DNA of 64,000 nucleotides from Cupriavidus gilardii (GCF_008801915.1 NZ_VZOV01000012.1:1-64000), one strand, 5' to 3'. Positions 10,060 to 21,241 are shown, numbered from the stretch's first letter. Numbers and translations: made by a program. Notes: generated from the sequence alone by a model not told the origin.

Positions 10060-11256
10060 ATGCGTCGCATTACCGTCCTTGGCGCCACCGGCTCGATCGG
10101 CGACAGCACGCTGGACGTGATCCGGCGCCATCCCGAGCGCTACGCCGTACATGCGCTGACCGCGCATCGGCAGATCGACAAGCTGGCCGAGCGCTGCGCC
10201 GAGTTCCGTCCGGCGCGGGCGGTGGTCGGCAGCGACAGCGCCGCGGCCGAACTGCGCGAGCGGCTGCGCCTCGCCGGCGTCGGCACCGAGGTGCTGCACG
10301 GGGACGCGGCGCTGGCCGAGGTGGCCGCCGACGCCGAGGCCGATACCGTGATGGCGGCGATCGTCGGCGCCGCCGGGCTGCGGCCGACGCTGGCCGCGGC
10401 GCAGGCCGGCAAGCGGGTGCTGCTGGCCAACAAGGAGGCGCTGGTGATGTCCGGCGCCATCTTCATGGACGCGGTGCGCGAGCATGGCGCGACGCTGCTG
10501 CCGATCGACAGCGAGCACAACGCGATCTTCCAGTGCCTGCCGTTCGACGATCCGCGCTATCGGGCCGGCGTCGCCCGCGTGGTGCTGACCGCCTCGGGCG
10601 GGCCGTTCCGCACGCGCGATCCGGCCTCGCTGCACGACATTTCCCCCGACGAGGCCTGCGCCCATCCGAACTGGGTGATGGGGCGCAAGATCTCGGTCGA
10701 TTCGGCCACGATGATGAACAAGGGCCTGGAGGTGATCGAGGCCCACTGGCTGTTCGGCGCGCCGGCCGAGCGCATCGACGTGCTGATCCACCCGCAGAGC
10801 ATCGTCCATTCGATGGTCGCGTACGCCGACGGCTCGGTGCTGGCGCAGCTGGGCAACCCCGACATGCGCACGCCAATCGCTTACGGTCTCGCCTATCCCG
10901 AACGGATCGATGCCGGCGTCTCGCCGCTGGACCTGGTCGCGGCCGGCACGCTCGCTTTCGAGACGCCGGACCTGCAGCGCTTTCCGTGCCTGGCGCTCGC
11001 CTTCGACGCGCTGCGCGCCGGTGGCGTGGCACCCGCGGTGCTGAACGCCGCCAACGAGATCGCGGTCGACAGCTTCCTGCAGGGCGCGATCCGCTTCACC
11101 GAGATCGCCAACGTGGTCGCGCGCGTGCTCGAGCAGGGCCCGCGCCATGCGGCCGACTCCCTCGACGCGGTGCTGCAGGCCGACCGGCAGGCCCGTGCGC
11201 TGGCCCGGACGCTGGTGCACGCAGGCGCCAGCGCCGGCGCGGCCACGCCAGGCTGA
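10060..11256 (+). CDS. dxr: 1-deoxy-D-xylulose-5-phosphate reductoisomerase
   Basis: Second step of the methylerythritol phosphate route to isoprenoids, supplying the substrate for uppS upstream. The 398 residues begin with the NADPH-binding [13 protein letters not shown] and include [12 protein letters not shown], the metal ligands in [15 protein letters not shown] and the active-site region [14 protein letters not shown] (here [10 protein letters not shown]). Standard length. Confidence 0.97.
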   Translation: MRRITVLGATGSIGDSTLDVIRRHPERYAVHALTAHRQIDKLAERCAEFRPARAVVGSDSAAAELRERLRLAGVGTEVLHGDAALAEVAADAEADTVMAAIVGAAGLRPTLAAAQAGKRVLLANKEALVMSGAIFMDAVREHGATLLPIDSEHNAIFQCLPFDDPRYRAGVARVVLTASGGPFRTRDPASLHDISPDEACAHPNWVMGRKISVDSATMMNKGLEVIEAHWLFGAPAERIDVLIHPQSIVHSMVAYADGSVLAQLGNPDMRTPIAYGLAYPERIDAGVSPLDLVAAGTLAFETPDLQRFPCLALAFDALRAGGVAPAVLNAANEIAVDSFLQGAIRFTEIANVVARVLEQGPRHAADSLDAVLQADRQARALARTLVHAGASAGAATPG

Positions 11257-11270
11257 ACCGGATCGCCGCC

Positions 11271-12686
11271 ATGCAGACCATTCTTGCCTTCATCGTTGCG
11301 CTCGGCATCCTGATCTACGTGCACGAGATGGGCCATTACCTGGCCGCGCGCGCCTGCGGCGTCAAGGTGTTGCGCTTCTCGATCGGCTTCGGCCGTCCGC
11401 TGCTGCGCTGGGTGTCGCGTCATCGCGACCGCACCGAATGGACGCTCGCGGCGATTCCGCTGGGCGGCTACGTCAAGATGCTCGACGAGCGCGAACGCGA
11501 TCCCGAGCGCGATCCTCCCTACGATCCCGCCGACCTGCCGCGCGCGTTCAACCGGCAGCCGGTCGTCAAGCGCATCGCCATCGTCGCGGCCGGGCCGGTC
11601 GCCAATTTCCTGCTGGCGATCGTGCTGTATTTCACGCTGTTCGCCGGCGGCATGCAGGAGCCCGCGCCGGTGCTGGCCGCCCCGGTGGCCGGTACCGCGG
11701 CGGCCCAGGCCGGCGTGCGCGAGGGCGACCGCGTGCTCGCGCTGACCGCCAACGACGAGACCGAGGCGGTGCGCTCGTGGAACGATCTGCGCATGGCCGT
11801 GATGGCGCAGGGATTCGATGGCGCCGGCGCGGTGCTGCGCGTGCGCGGTGCCGACGGCGCCGAACGCGACCTGACCATCGCGCGGCTGCCCAGCACCGGC
11901 GGCGATCCCGAGCGCGATCCGCTGGCGACGCTGGGGCTCGCGCTCAAGGGCGGGCCGGTGACGATCCGCGAGGTGCTGCCCGATTCGGCCGCCGAACGCG
12001 CCGGCCTGCGCGCCGGCGACCGCGTGCTGGCATGGCAGGGCGAACCGATCCGTCAGGCCGATCAGCTGATCCGCGCGGTGCGCGCCAATCCGGGCGTGCA
12101 GGCGACGCTGTCGATCGAGCGCGATGGCAGCGCGCTGCAGGTGCCGGTGAAGGTCGACGCGGTGCCCGACGACAGCGAAGGGGCGCAGCAGAAGGCGAAG
12201 GAGGGCGGCGGCAAGGCCGCGACCGCCGGCAAGCTCGGCGCGGCGCTGACGCAGGCCGTGCAGATGGAGACCGTGCGCGATGCCCCGCTGCAGGCGCTGG
12301 CCCGTGCCGGCCAGCAGGTGTGGGACACCAGCGTGCTGTCGCTGAAGCTGCTCGGCCGCATGCTGATCGGCCAGGCCTCGCTGCAGAACCTCAGCGGTCC
12401 GCTGACCGTCGCCGATTACGCAGGCAAGGCGGCGAACCTCGGCTGGCAACCGTTCGTCGGCTTCCTGGCGCTGGTCAGCGTCAGCCTCGGCGTATTGAAT
12501 TTGTTACCCATTCCGGTATTGGACGGGGGGCATTTGCTGTATTATTGCGTTGAATTTTTGACTGGCAGGCCCGTTCCAGACCACTGGCAGGCTGTGCTGC
12601 AGAAGGTCGGCATTGCCTGCATCTTGCTCCTGACTTCGCTCGCCTTGTTCAACGACGTCAGCCGCCTGTTTCTCGCGCGCAGCTAG
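11271..12686 (+). CDS. rseP: RIP metalloprotease RseP (site-2 protease)
   Basis: Inner-membrane zinc protease that cuts anti-sigma factor RseA in the envelope stress response and clears signal peptides. The 471-residue protein has the zinc motif HEMGH near residue 18 and the C-terminal LDGGH motif, membrane segments at both ends, and two PDZ-like domains between. A low-complexity Lys/Gly/Ala stretch (about residues 300-325) follows the second PDZ and may be a flexible linker. It lies 14 bp after dxr and before bamA, the usual order. Confidence 0.96.
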   Translation: MQTILAFIVALGILIYVHEMGHYLAARACGVKVLRFSIGFGRPLLRWVSRHRDRTEWTLAAIPLGGYVKMLDERERDPERDPPYDPADLPRAFNRQPVVKRIAIVAAGPVANFLLAIVLYFTLFAGGMQEPAPVLAAPVAGTAAAQAGVREGDRVLALTANDETEAVRSWNDLRMAVMAQGFDGAGAVLRVRGADGAERDLTIARLPSTGGDPERDPLATLGLALKGGPVTIREVLPDSAAERAGLRAGDRVLAWQGEPIRQADQLIRAVRANPGVQATLSIERDGSALQVPVKVDAVPDDSEGAQQKAKEGGGKAATAGKLGAALTQAVQMETVRDAPLQALARAGQQVWDTSVLSLKLLGRMLIGQASLQNLSGPLTVADYAGKAANLGWQPFVGFLALVSVSLGVLNLLPIPVLDGGHLLYYCVEFLTGRPVPDHWQAVLQKVGIACILLLTSLALFNDVSRLFLARS

Positions 12687-12816
12687 AATCCGGTGCGCAA
12701 TGACGTAGCGGCGTGCCGCGGCACCGGCCACGGCGACCCGTTGCGGACCTCGTCGCGAGGCCGCCCGGCGAAGCATCAGAGCCCAATCCTGCATGGAATC
12801 AAAGAGGGGATCAAGA

Positions 12817-15117
12817 TTGATCAGACATAAGCGCATCTCGCTTAGCATGCTGGCGAGTGCCATCATCGCGGCCTGGGCACCGGCGGGCTGGGCCGCGGAT
12901 CCGTTTGTGGTCAGGGATATTCGGGTCGAGGGTCTGCAACGGGTCGAGCCCGGCACGGTCTTCGGCTATCTGCCAGTCAAGGTAGGCGAGACCTTCACCG
13001 ACGACAAGGGCGCCGACGCGATCCGCGCGCTCTACAACACCGGCTTCTTCAAGGACGTGCAGATCCGCGCCGAGGACGGCGTGCTGGTGGTCCACGTCGA
13101 GGAACGCCCGGCCATCTCGCAGCTCGAGTTCGTCGGCATCAAGGAATTCGACAAGGATACGCTGCGCCGTTCGCTGCGGGCCGTCGGCGTGGCCGAGGCG
13201 CGCTACTACGACCGCGCGCTGATCGACAAGGCCGAGCAGGAACTGAAGCGCCAGTACGTCGCGCGCGGCTACTACGCGGCCGAGGTGCAGACGACGATCA
13301 CGCCGGTGGACCGCAACCGCGTCTCGGTCGTGTTCAACGTCGACGAAGGGCCGATCGCCAAGATCCGGCAGATCAATATCGTCGGCAACAAGGCCTTCAA
13401 GGAAGGCACGCTGCGCGACGAGATGCAGCTGTCGACGCCGAACTGGCTGTCCTGGTACACCAAGAACGACCTGTATTCGAAGCAGAAGCTGACGGCCGAC
13501 CTCGAGGCGCTGCGCTCGTTCTACCTGAACCGCGGCTATCTCGAGTTCGCGATCGAATCGACCCAGGTGTCGATCACGCCGGACAAGAAGGACATCTACC
13601 TGACGCTGAACATCAAGGAAGGCGAGCAGTACAAGGTGTCCGACATCCGCCTGGCGGGCGAGCTGCTCGGCAAGCAGGAAGAAATGGAGAAGCTGCTGAC
13701 CCTGAAGAAGGGCGACATCTTCTCGTCGGAAAAGCTGACGCAGAGCACCAAGGCCATCACCGACCTGATGGGCACCTATGGCTATGCGTTCACCACGATC
13801 AATCCGCAGCCGCAGATCGACCGCGAGAAGCGCGAGGTCGCGCTGACGCTGATGGTCGACCCGGGTCGCCGCGTCTACGTGCGCCGCGTCAACGTGGTCG
13901 GCAACAGCAAGACGCGTGACGAGGTGGTGCGCCGCGAGATGCGCCAGATGGAAAGCTCGTGGTTCGACAGCGAGAAGCTGACGCAATCGCAGGCCCGCAT
14001 CAACCGCACCGGCTACTTCACCGACACCAACATCACCACCGAGGACGTGCCGGGCGCGCCCGACCAGGTCGATGTGAACGTCAACGTCACCGAGAAGCCG
14101 ACCGGCCAGATCAGCCTTGGCATGGGCTTCTCGTCGACCGACAAGCTCGTGCTGCAGGCCGGCCTGCGCCAGGACAACGTGTTCGGTTCGGGTACCAGTC
14201 TGGGCCTGGACGTCAACACCGCGAAGTCGTTCCGCACGATTGCCCTGACGCAGTACGACCCGTATTTCACCGTCGACGGCATCAGCCGCTCCACCGACAT
14301 TTACTACCGGACCTCGCGCCCGCTGTACTACATCGGGGACCAGGACTACCGGATCGTGTCGACCGGCGGCGGCTTCAAGTTCGGCGTGCCGTTCTCCGAG
14401 AACGACACGGTGTTCTTCGGCATCGGCTACGAGCGGACCGAACTGACGGTGTCGAACAATACGCCGATCCAGTACCAGCGCTGGGTGCGCGAGAACGGTG
14501 ACGTCACCAACAACTTCCCGTTCACGATCGGCTGGGCGCGCGATCGCCGCGACAGCGCGCTGATCCCGACCAAGGGCCCGTACACGCAGGCCAACCTCGA
14601 AGTGGGCCTGCCCGGCATCGGCGATACGCAGTACTACCGCGCCACGCTGCAGCAGCAGTACTACTATCCGCTGTCGAAAGCCTTCACGCTGGCATTTAAC
14701 GGCGAAATCGCCTACGGTCACGGCTATGCCGGCAAGGACTTCCCGGTCTTCAAGTACTTCTACGCCGGCGGTATCGGCTCGGTGCGCGGCTACCAGACCA
14801 GCACGCTGGGCCCGAAGGACCAGAACGGCAACCCGATCGGTGGCGCCTCGAAGGTGATCGGCAACGTCGAATTCATCTTCCCGCTGCCGGGCTCCGGCGT
14901 GGACCGCACGCTGCGGCTCTTCACGTTCTTTGATTTCGGTAACGTGTACCAGGAAGGCGAGGCGCCGCGCTTCAGCGACCTGCGGTATTCGACCGGTCTC
15001 GGCCTGTCGTGGCTGTCGCCGATCGGTCCGCTGAAGGTCAGCGTGGGCTTCCCGCTCAAGCGCGAAGAGGGCGACCGCACCCAGCGCTTCCAGTTCCAGA
15101 TCGGTACCGCGTTCTGA
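12817..15117 (+). CDS. bamA: Outer membrane protein assembly factor BamA
   Basis: Core of the BAM machine that folds beta-barrel proteins into the outer membrane. It has a signal peptide ending at about GWAA, five POTRA domains (to about residue 420) and a C-terminal 16-strand barrel with the conserved GGIGSVRGYQ; the last residue is Phe, as expected. I choose TTG at 12817 (MIRHKRISLSML) because GAGGGG (12804-12809) lies 7 bp before it and it gives a compact signal peptide. The ATG at 12793 would add eight residues, with no ribosome site. Either way about 766-774 residues. Confidence 0.96.
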   Translation: MIRHKRISLSMLASAIIAAWAPAGWAADPFVVRDIRVEGLQRVEPGTVFGYLPVKVGETFTDDKGADAIRALYNTGFFKDVQIRAEDGVLVVHVEERPAISQLEFVGIKEFDKDTLRRSLRAVGVAEARYYDRALIDKAEQELKRQYVARGYYAAEVQTTITPVDRNRVSVVFNVDEGPIAKIRQINIVGNKAFKEGTLRDEMQLSTPNWLSWYTKNDLYSKQKLTADLEALRSFYLNRGYLEFAIESTQVSITPDKKDIYLTLNIKEGEQYKVSDIRLAGELLGKQEEMEKLLTLKKGDIFSSEKLTQSTKAITDLMGTYGYAFTTINPQPQIDREKREVALTLMVDPGRRVYVRRVNVVGNSKTRDEVVRREMRQMESSWFDSEKLTQSQARINRTGYFTDTNITTEDVPGAPDQVDVNVNVTEKPTGQISLGMGFSSTDKLVLQAGLRQDNVFGSGTSLGLDVNTAKSFRTIALTQYDPYFTVDGISRSTDIYYRTSRPLYYIGDQDYRIVSTGGGFKFGVPFSENDTVFFGIGYERTELTVSNNTPIQYQRWVRENGDVTNNFPFTIGWARDRRDSALIPTKGPYTQANLEVGLPGIGDTQYYRATLQQQYYYPLSKAFTLAFNGEIAYGHGYAGKDFPVFKYFYAGGIGSVRGYQTSTLGPKDQNGNPIGGASKVIGNVEFIFPLPGSGVDRTLRLFTFFDFGNVYQEGEAPRFSDLRYSTGLGLSWLSPIGPLKVSVGFPLKREEGDRTQRFQFQIGTAF

Positions 15118-15130
15118 CAGAGGTCGATTC

Positions 15131-15658
15131 ATGAAAAATACAACCCGCATCATCCAGTCGTTCGCCGTCGCCGCCGCAGCGGCGGCCGCGCTGACGGTGG
15201 CCGCGCCCGCCGGCGCGCAGGAAACCCGCATTGCCGCCGTCAATTCCGAGCGCATCCTGCGCGATTCGCAGCCGGCCAAGCAAGCCCAGGTCAAGCTGGA
15301 GCAGGAGTTCTCCAAGCGCGACCGCGAGCTGCAGGACATGGCCCAGAAGATCAAGGGCATGGCCGACCGGCTCGACAAGGACACCGCCGTGCTGGCGGAC
15401 GCCGACCGCCAGCGCCGTCAGCGCGAGCTGGCCGACCTGGACCGCGAATTCCAGCGCAAGCAGCGCGAGTTCCGCGAGGACCTGAACCAGCGCCGCAACG
15501 AGGAACTGGCGCAGGTGCTCGAGCGCGCCAACCGCGTGATCCGGCAACTGGCCGAGCAGCGCAAGTACGATCTGATCGTGCAGGAAGCGGTCTACGTCAA
15601 TCCGCGCATCGACATCACCGACGATGTGATGAAGGCCCTGAACGCCGGCGGCAAGTAA
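15131..15658 (+). CDS. skp: OmpH/Skp family periplasmic chaperone
   Basis: Holds unfolded outer-membrane proteins on their way to BamA. The 175-residue protein starts with a clear signal peptide (Ala-rich, cut near AGAQ), then a highly charged coiled-coil region (about residues 50-140) that forms the tentacles of the Skp trimer, and ends with the DITDDVMKALNAG segment. It is 13 bp after bamA, so the two are surely cotranscribed, and 34 bp before lpxD. Confidence 0.95.
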   Translation: MKNTTRIIQSFAVAAAAAAALTVAAPAGAQETRIAAVNSERILRDSQPAKQAQVKLEQEFSKRDRELQDMAQKIKGMADRLDKDTAVLADADRQRRQRELADLDREFQRKQREFREDLNQRRNEELAQVLERANRVIRQLAEQRKYDLIVQEAVYVNPRIDITDDVMKALNAGGK

Positions 15659-15692
15659 GCCGTCCGCGTTCGTCGTTCCAGGAAGTACCGCG

Positions 15693-16799
15693 ATGAAGAC
15701 ACCCACACTGGGTCAGCTCGCCACGGACACCGGCGCGCAAGTTGTGGGTGATCCCACGCTGGCCGTGCGCGGCCTCGCGCCGCTCGATCAGGCAGGGGAA
15801 GGGCAGCTGTCCTTCCTGTCCAATCCGCTGTATCTGCCCCAGGCGCTGACCTCGTCGGCCGCCGCGGTGATCGTCTCGCCGGCCGACCTCGACCGCATTC
15901 GCGAGCAGGGCCGAGCCGACGGCCGCAACTGGCTGGTCGCGCGCAACCCGTACGTCTGCTTCGCGCGCATCGCCCAGCAATTCGACCGCGCCGCCAACCA
16001 GGACCCGCGTACCGGCATCGATCCGCGCGCCAGCGTCGCGGATGATGCGGTGGTGCCCGCCTCCTGCCATATCGGCCCTAATGTCGTGATCGAAGCCGGC
16101 GCCCGGCTCGGCGAGCGCGTGCGCGTGCTGGCCAATACCTATATCGGCGCCGGCGCGCAGATCGGCGACGACACGCTGCTGTACGCCAACGTATCGATCT
16201 ATCACGGTTGCGTGGTCGGGCAACGCTGCATCGTCCACAGCGGCGCGGTGATCGGCGCCGACGGTTTCGGTTTTGCGCCGGACATCCGCCCGGACGGCGT
16301 CGAGTACGTCAAGATTCCGCAGACCGGCCGCGCGGTGCTCGGCAACGATGTCGAGATCGGCGCCAACACCGCGATCGACCGCGGCGCGATGGGCGATACC
16401 GTGGTCGAGGACGGCTGCAAGATCGATAATCAGGTCCAGATCGCGCATAACGTGCGCGTCGGCGCCCATACCGTGATCGCCGGCTGCGCCGCGATCGCGG
16501 GCAGTACCAAGGTAGGCCGCTTCTGCGTGATCGGCGGCTCGGCCAATTTCGCCGGCCATCTGCAGATCGCCGATCGCACCACGGTATCGGGCGGGACCTC
16601 GATCACCAAATCGATCGCGAAGCCGGGCCAGCATTTCACCAGCGTGTTTCCCTTCCTGCCGCATGGCGACTGGGAGCGCAACGCCGCCATCGTGCGGGGG
16701 CTATCCAAACTGCGCGAACGCGTGGTGCAACTGGAGAAGCGCCTGCGCGGGCAGGGCCCGGACGCCACGACAAAGAATACGGAAGAGAAATCATCATGA
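15693..16799 (+). CDS. lpxD: UDP-3-O-acylglucosamine N-acyltransferase
   Basis: Third step of lipid A synthesis; adds the second hydroxyacyl chain. The 368-residue protein has an N-terminal uridine-binding domain followed by left-handed beta-helix hexapeptide repeats (about residues 105-320), with the catalytic His in the QIAHNVRVG segment. Its stop overlaps the fabZ start (ATGA), so the two are translationally coupled. Confidence 0.97.
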   Translation: MKTPTLGQLATDTGAQVVGDPTLAVRGLAPLDQAGEGQLSFLSNPLYLPQALTSSAAAVIVSPADLDRIREQGRADGRNWLVARNPYVCFARIAQQFDRAANQDPRTGIDPRASVADDAVVPASCHIGPNVVIEAGARLGERVRVLANTYIGAGAQIGDDTLLYANVSIYHGCVVGQRCIVHSGAVIGADGFGFAPDIRPDGVEYVKIPQTGRAVLGNDVEIGANTAIDRGAMGDTVVEDGCKIDNQVQIAHNVRVGAHTVIAGCAAIAGSTKVGRFCVIGGSANFAGHLQIADRTTVSGGTSITKSIAKPGQHFTSVFPFLPHGDWERNAAIVRGLSKLRERVVQLEKRLRGQGPDATTKNTEEKSS

Positions 16800-17248
16800 C
16801 CGCCACCGACATCGACATCCGCCAGATCCTGAAGCTGTTGCCGCATCGCTACCCGATCCTGCTGGTGGATCGCGTGCTCGAATTCGAACCGCAGAAACGG
16901 ATCAAGACGCTGAAGAACGTCACCATCAACGAGCCGTACTTCCAGGGCCATTTCCCCGGCGCGCCGGTGATGCCGGGCGTGATGATCCTCGAAGCGCTGG
17001 CGCAGTCGGCTGGCCTGCTGACCTTCGGCGCCGACATGGAGCGCAAGGAAGGCTCGCTGTACTACTTCGTCGGCATCGACGGCGCGCGCTTCAAGCAGGT
17101 TGTCTATCCTGGCGATCAGCTGCATATGCATGTCTCGGTCGAGCGCTATATCCGCGGCATCTGGAAATTCAAGGCCCACGCGACCGTCGACGACAAGGTC
17201 GCCTGCGAGGCCGAGCTGATGTGCACCGTCAAGCAGGCCGACGCCTGA
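16796..17248 (+). CDS. fabZ: 3-hydroxyacyl-ACP dehydratase FabZ
   Basis: Dehydrates 3-hydroxyacyl-ACP in fatty acid synthesis, competing with lipid A synthesis for the same substrate. The 150-residue hot-dog-fold protein has the catalytic His in [13 protein letters not shown] and the catalytic Glu in [13 protein letters not shown] after [10 protein letters not shown]. It sits between lpxD and lpxA as is typical. Confidence 0.97.
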   Translation: MTATDIDIRQILKLLPHRYPILLVDRVLEFEPQKRIKTLKNVTINEPYFQGHFPGAPVMPGVMILEALAQSAGLLTFGADMERKEGSLYYFVGIDGARFKQVVYPGDQLHMHVSVERYIRGIWKFKAHATVDDKVACEAELMCTVKQADA

Positions 17249-17344
17249 AGCCACGGCGCCCGGCGCCGTCTTGACGCGGCGCCCGTGAACGCGAATGCGA
17301 ACGCGGGCGCGCCGCCCACCACAAGATCGATAGGACTTTCACGC

Positions 17345-18148
17345 ATGACGCAAATCCATCCCACCGCCCTGGTCGACCCGAAGGCCGAACTGGCGGCCGA
17401 CGTCAGCGTCGGACCGTTTTCCATCGTCGGTCCCCATGTACGGATCGGCAGCGGTACCGTGATCGGTTCGCACACCACGATCGACGGCCACACCACCGTC
17501 GGCGCGGACAACCGCATCGGACCGTACGCCTCGGTCGGCGGCGCGCCGCAGGACATGAAGTACCGCGACGAGCCGACCCGGCTGGTGATCGGTGACCGCA
17601 ACCGCATCCGCGAATTCACCACGATCCATACCGGCACGGTGCAGGACGAGGGCGTGACCAGCATCGGCAACGACAACTGGATCATGGCGTACGTGCATAT
17701 CGCGCACGACTGCCGCGTCGGCAACCACACCGTGTTCTCGAGCAATGCGCAGATCGCCGGCCACGTGCAGGTTGGCGACTGGGCCATCCTCGGCGGCATG
17801 AGCGGGGTGCACCAGTTCGTGCGCATCGGCGACCACGCGATGCTCGGTGGCGCCTCGGCGCTGGTGCAGGACGTGCCGCCGTTCGTGATCGCGGCCAGCG
17901 ACAAGAACGGCAACAAGGCCACGCCGCACGGCATCAACGTCGAAGGGCTGCGCCGGCGCGGTTTCGACGCCGGCCAGATCGCCGCGCTGCGCCAGGCCTA
18001 CAAGCTGCTGTACAAGTCGGACCTGGGCTTCGACCAGGCGCAGGCCGAGATCGGCCAGATGCTGGCCCAGGCCGATGCGAGCACCGCCGTGCCGCTGCGC
18101 GCCTTCCTCGAGTTCATCGCCGCGACCAAGCGCGGCATCGTGCGCTGA
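17345..18148 (+). CDS. lpxA: UDP-N-acetylglucosamine acyltransferase
   Basis: First step of lipid A synthesis. The 267-residue trimeric beta-helix protein begins [20 protein letters not shown] and holds the catalytic His in [14 protein letters not shown] and the [13 protein letters not shown] segment, then a helical C-terminal domain. The start at 17345 matches the family; an upstream in-frame Met would add 20 non-conserved residues. A 96-bp gap separates it from fabZ. Confidence 0.97.
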   Translation: MTQIHPTALVDPKAELAADVSVGPFSIVGPHVRIGSGTVIGSHTTIDGHTTVGADNRIGPYASVGGAPQDMKYRDEPTRLVIGDRNRIREFTTIHTGTVQDEGVTSIGNDNWIMAYVHIAHDCRVGNHTVFSSNAQIAGHVQVGDWAILGGMSGVHQFVRIGDHAMLGGASALVQDVPPFVIAASDKNGNKATPHGINVEGLRRRGFDAGQIAALRQAYKLLYKSDLGFDQAQAEIGQMLAQADASTAVPLRAFLEFIAATKRGIVR

Positions 18149-18162
18149 AGCCCGGCGTCGCC

Positions 18163-19389
18163 ATGGCCGACGCGAAAATGCAGCCGATTCCGGTCATCGA
18201 ACCCCAGGCCGCCGCCGCGGCGTCGGCGCTGCCCGGATTGCGTGGCGAGATCGCGATGGTGGCCGGCGAGGCCTCCGGCGATCTGCTGGCCTCGCTGCTG
18301 TTGTCCGGGCTGCGCGCGCGGCTCGGCGACGCGGTGTCCTACTCGGGCATCGGCGGCTCGCGCATGATGTCGCAGGGCTTCGTCTCGCATTGGCCGATGG
18401 AGACGCTGTCGGTCAACGGCTATGTCGAGGTGCTGGGCTCGCTGCGCGAGATTCTGGCGACGCGGCGCGCGATCCGCGACCGCCTGCTGGCCGATCCGCC
18501 GCTGTGCTTCATCGGCGTCGACGCGCCGGACTTCAACTTCGGCCTCGAAGTGCCGCTGCGCCGCGCCGGCATTCCGGTGGTCCACTTCGTCAGCCCGTCG
18601 ATCTGGGCCTGGCGGGGCGGGCGCATCCGCACCATCGCGAAGGCCGTCGACCACATCCTCTGCCTGTTCCCGTTCGAGCCGGAGATCTACGCCAAGGCCG
18701 GCATTGCGGCGACCTATGTCGGCCACCCGCTGGCCGACGTGATCCCGATGGTGCCCGACGTCGACGGCGCGCGGGCCAGGCTGGGCCTGCCGGCCGGGCG
18801 CCGCGTGGTCGCGGTGCTGCCGGGGAGCCGGCAGTCCGAGGTCCGGCACCTGGGCGCGACGTTCTTCGCCGCGATGGACCAGATGCGGCAGATGGACAAC
18901 GCGCTGGCCTTCGTCGTGCCGGCCGCCAATGCCTCGCTGCGGGCGGTGATCGAATCGCATGCCGCCGAGTATCCCGAGCTCGATGTCACGATCGTCGATG
19001 GCCAGTCGCATCTGGCGATGGAGGCGGCCGACGTGGTGCTGCTGGCCAGCGGCACCGCGACGCTGGAGGCGGCGTTGTACAAGAAGCCGATGGTGATCTC
19101 GTACAAGGTGCCCTGGCTGACCGCGCAGATCATGAAGCGGCAGGGCTATTTGCCCTATGTCGGCCTGCCGAATATCCTGTCGGGACGCTTCGTCGTTCCG
19201 GAGCTGCTGCAGGACGACGCCACGCCCGAGGCGCTGGCGCGCGAGACGCTGCTGCAGCTGAACGATCAGGACAACACCGCCTTCCTGTACGAGCACTTCA
19301 CGCAGATGCACCAGACCCTGCGCCGCAATACCGCCGACATCGCCGCCGACGTGGTGGTCGATCTGCTGTGCAGCCGGAGGGCCGGCTGA
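18163..19389 (+). CDS. lpxB: Lipid-A-disaccharide synthase
   Basis: Joins UDP-diacylglucosamine and lipid X to the lipid A disaccharide at the inner membrane. The 408-residue GT19 glycosyltransferase has [16 protein letters not shown] near residue 28, [23 protein letters not shown] and [10 protein letters not shown]. The roughly 25 residues before the first motif are longer than usual and may not all be translated; another Met lies at residue 6. It overlaps rnhB by one base. Confidence 0.96.
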   Translation: MADAKMQPIPVIEPQAAAAASALPGLRGEIAMVAGEASGDLLASLLLSGLRARLGDAVSYSGIGGSRMMSQGFVSHWPMETLSVNGYVEVLGSLREILATRRAIRDRLLADPPLCFIGVDAPDFNFGLEVPLRRAGIPVVHFVSPSIWAWRGGRIRTIAKAVDHILCLFPFEPEIYAKAGIAATYVGHPLADVIPMVPDVDGARARLGLPAGRRVVAVLPGSRQSEVRHLGATFFAAMDQMRQMDNALAFVVPAANASLRAVIESHAAEYPELDVTIVDGQSHLAMEAADVVLLASGTATLEAALYKKPMVISYKVPWLTAQIMKRQGYLPYVGLPNILSGRFVVPELLQDDATPEALARETLLQLNDQDNTAFLYEHFTQMHQTLRRNTADIAADVVVDLLCSRRAG

Positions 19390-20300
19390 TGGCGCGGCTG
19401 CCCGCGCGCCAGCCCGGCTCCGGCACCCCTGCCGCCAAGGCAGCCAAGACGGGTGCGGCTGCCAGGACCACCAAGGCGACAAGGTCTGGCAAGGCGGCCC
19501 GGGCCGCCGCCGCCGAGGCGCAGCTCGGCCTGTCGCTGTCGCCGGCCGCGGCGATGGCGCAGCGGCTGTGCGGCGTCGACGAGGCCGGACGCGGGCCGCT
19601 GGCCGGCCCGGTGTTCGCCGCCGCGGTGGTGCTCGATCCGGCCAGGCCGATCGAGGGCCTGGCCGACTCCAAGATCCTGACCGCGGCCCGGCGCGAAGCG
19701 CTGTTCGACGAGATCTGTTCGCGCGCGATGGCGTGGCATATCGCCTTTGCCACGGTGGAGGAAATCGACACGCTGAACATCCTGCACGCGACGATGCTGG
19801 CGATGCAGCGCGCGGTGCACGGCGTCGCCGCCTGCGGCATCGCGCCGGACCTGGTGCAGGTCGACGGCAACCGCTGCCCGCACGTGCCGTATCCGGTCGA
19901 AGCGGTGATCAAGGGCGATGCCACCGTGCAGGCGATTTCCGCCGCATCGATCCTCGCCAAGGTCGCGCGCGATCGCGAACTGGTCGCGCTGCACGCGCAG
20001 TTTCCCGAGTACGGCTTCGACAGCCACGTCGGCTACGGCACGCCGCAGCATCTGCTGGCGCTGGCGCGCTTCGGCGCCACGCCGCATCACCGCCGCTCGT
20101 TCGCGCCGGTGCGCGAGGCGCTGGCGCGCGGGCCACTCGGCCCGGACGCATTGCTGCCAGCGGGCGGGTTGGACAGCGCCGCCGCTGGCCTGCGGCCTTC
20201 GCCGGACGAACTGGCCGAGACCATTGACGCGTTCGATGCGCTCGACGCGATCGAGGACGCCCTCGGTGCGGCCGTCAGCCCCGGGGCGGCGCTGTCGTGA
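19389..20300 (+). CDS. rnhB: Ribonuclease HII with long extensions
   Basis: Cuts the RNA strand of RNA-DNA hybrids, including single ribonucleotides in DNA. The catalytic core has [19 protein letters not shown] (Asp-Glu pair) and the downstream catalytic Asp region. At 303 residues it is about 90 longer than usual, with a basic Ala/Lys-rich N-terminal extension of about 55 residues and an acidic C-terminal tail. The ATG at 19389 overlaps the lpxB stop (TGATG), which supports translation from there. Confidence 0.93.
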   Translation: MARLPARQPGSGTPAAKAAKTGAAARTTKATRSGKAARAAAAEAQLGLSLSPAAAMAQRLCGVDEAGRGPLAGPVFAAAVVLDPARPIEGLADSKILTAARREALFDEICSRAMAWHIAFATVEEIDTLNILHATMLAMQRAVHGVAACGIAPDLVQVDGNRCPHVPYPVEAVIKGDATVQAISAASILAKVARDRELVALHAQFPEYGFDSHVGYGTPQHLLALARFGATPHHRRSFAPVREALARGPLGPDALLPAGGLDSAAAGLRPSPDELAETIDAFDALDAIEDALGAAVSPGAALS

Positions 20301-20349
20301 GCCGCTGCGGCATGACCTTGCGGCATAACGTAGAACAACGTGGATTAAC

Positions 20350-21129
20350 GTGAAGCACGTCAGCTCGCGCGACAACGCGCTGTTCAAGCACCTGAAGGCC
20401 CTGACCGGCTCGACCCATCAGCGGCGCAAGGCCGGGCAATCGGTGCTCGACGGGGTTCATCTGGCCGACGCCTATCTGGCCGCGCTGGGCCAGCCGGTCA
20501 GCTGCGTGGTGTCGGAGCGCCATCTCGACCACCCCGAGGTCGCCGCGCTGCTGGCCCGCATCGACGATCAGCGCATCGTGGTGCTGGCCGACGCGCTGTT
20601 CGCGCAGATTACCGGTGTGGTCAACGGCATCGACCTGATGCTGGTGATCGATACTCCCGCGGGGCACCTGCCGGCAAGCATCGACGCCGACTGCATCGTG
20701 CTGGACGGCGTGCAGGACGCCGGCAATGTCGGCTCGATCCTGCGCAGCGCCGCGGCCGCCGGCATCCAGCACGCGTTCCTCGGCACCGGCTGCGCCTTCG
20801 CGTGGTCCACCAAGACGCTGCGCGCGGCGATGGGCGCCAACTTCCACCTGAATATCGTCGAGCACTGCACGGTCGAGATGCTGGCGCCGCGGCTGGCGGT
20901 GCCGCTGCTGGCGACCTCGTCGCACGCGGAAGCGGCGCTGTTCGACACGGACCTGCGCGGGCCGGTCGGCTGGGTGGTCGGCAATGAAGGGGCGGGGGTC
21001 AGCGCCGAATGGATGGCGCACGTGCAGCGCACCGTCGGCATTCCGCAGCCCGGCGGGCTCGAATCGCTGAACGTCGCCGCCGCTACCGCGGTGTGCCTGT
21101 TCGAGGCGGTACGGCAGCGGCGGGGGTAG
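20350..21129 (+). CDS. TrmH/SpoU-family RNA 2'-O-ribose methyltransferase
   Basis: A SPOUT-fold methyltransferase acting on rRNA or tRNA. The 259-residue protein has an N-terminal RNA-binding region and the three SPOUT motifs: LDGVQDAGNVGSILRSAAAA, GWVVGNEGAGV and PGGLESLNVAAATAVCLFEA. It starts at GTG 20350; no ATG near the conserved start (KHVSSRDNALFKHLKAL) is available. Target base cannot be read from sequence; rlmB-like activity is possible. Confidence 0.9.
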   Translation: MKHVSSRDNALFKHLKALTGSTHQRRKAGQSVLDGVHLADAYLAALGQPVSCVVSERHLDHPEVAALLARIDDQRIVVLADALFAQITGVVNGIDLMLVIDTPAGHLPASIDADCIVLDGVQDAGNVGSILRSAAAAGIQHAFLGTGCAFAWSTKTLRAAMGANFHLNIVEHCTVEMLAPRLAVPLLATSSHAEAALFDTDLRGPVGWVVGNEGAGVSAEWMAHVQRTVGIPQPGGLESLNVAAATAVCLFEAVRQRRG

Positions 21130-21190
21130 CCGGGCAGGGCGACGCGACGTATGCGGGCCGGCGACACGGCGTGCATGCCGCCATCGCGCT

Positions 21191-21216
21191 CCCCGCTCCC
21201 GCACGGCGGGAGAAGG
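21191..21216. other. GC-rich hairpin between convergent genes
   Basis: CTCCCGC (21196-21202) pairs with GCGGGAG (21206-21212), extended by CCCC (21191-21194) with GGGG. It lies between the convergent methyltransferase and ppsR genes and has no T tract. It may be a bidirectional transcription stop or one member of a dispersed palindromic repeat. Confidence 0.4.
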
Positions 21217-21241
21217 GGAAAGCAAAGAGGGAAACGCTCCC

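Noticed and set aside
12811..15384. 857-codon minus-strand open frame over bamA and skp
   Set aside because: Antisense shadow; the plus strand encodes clear BamA and Skp.
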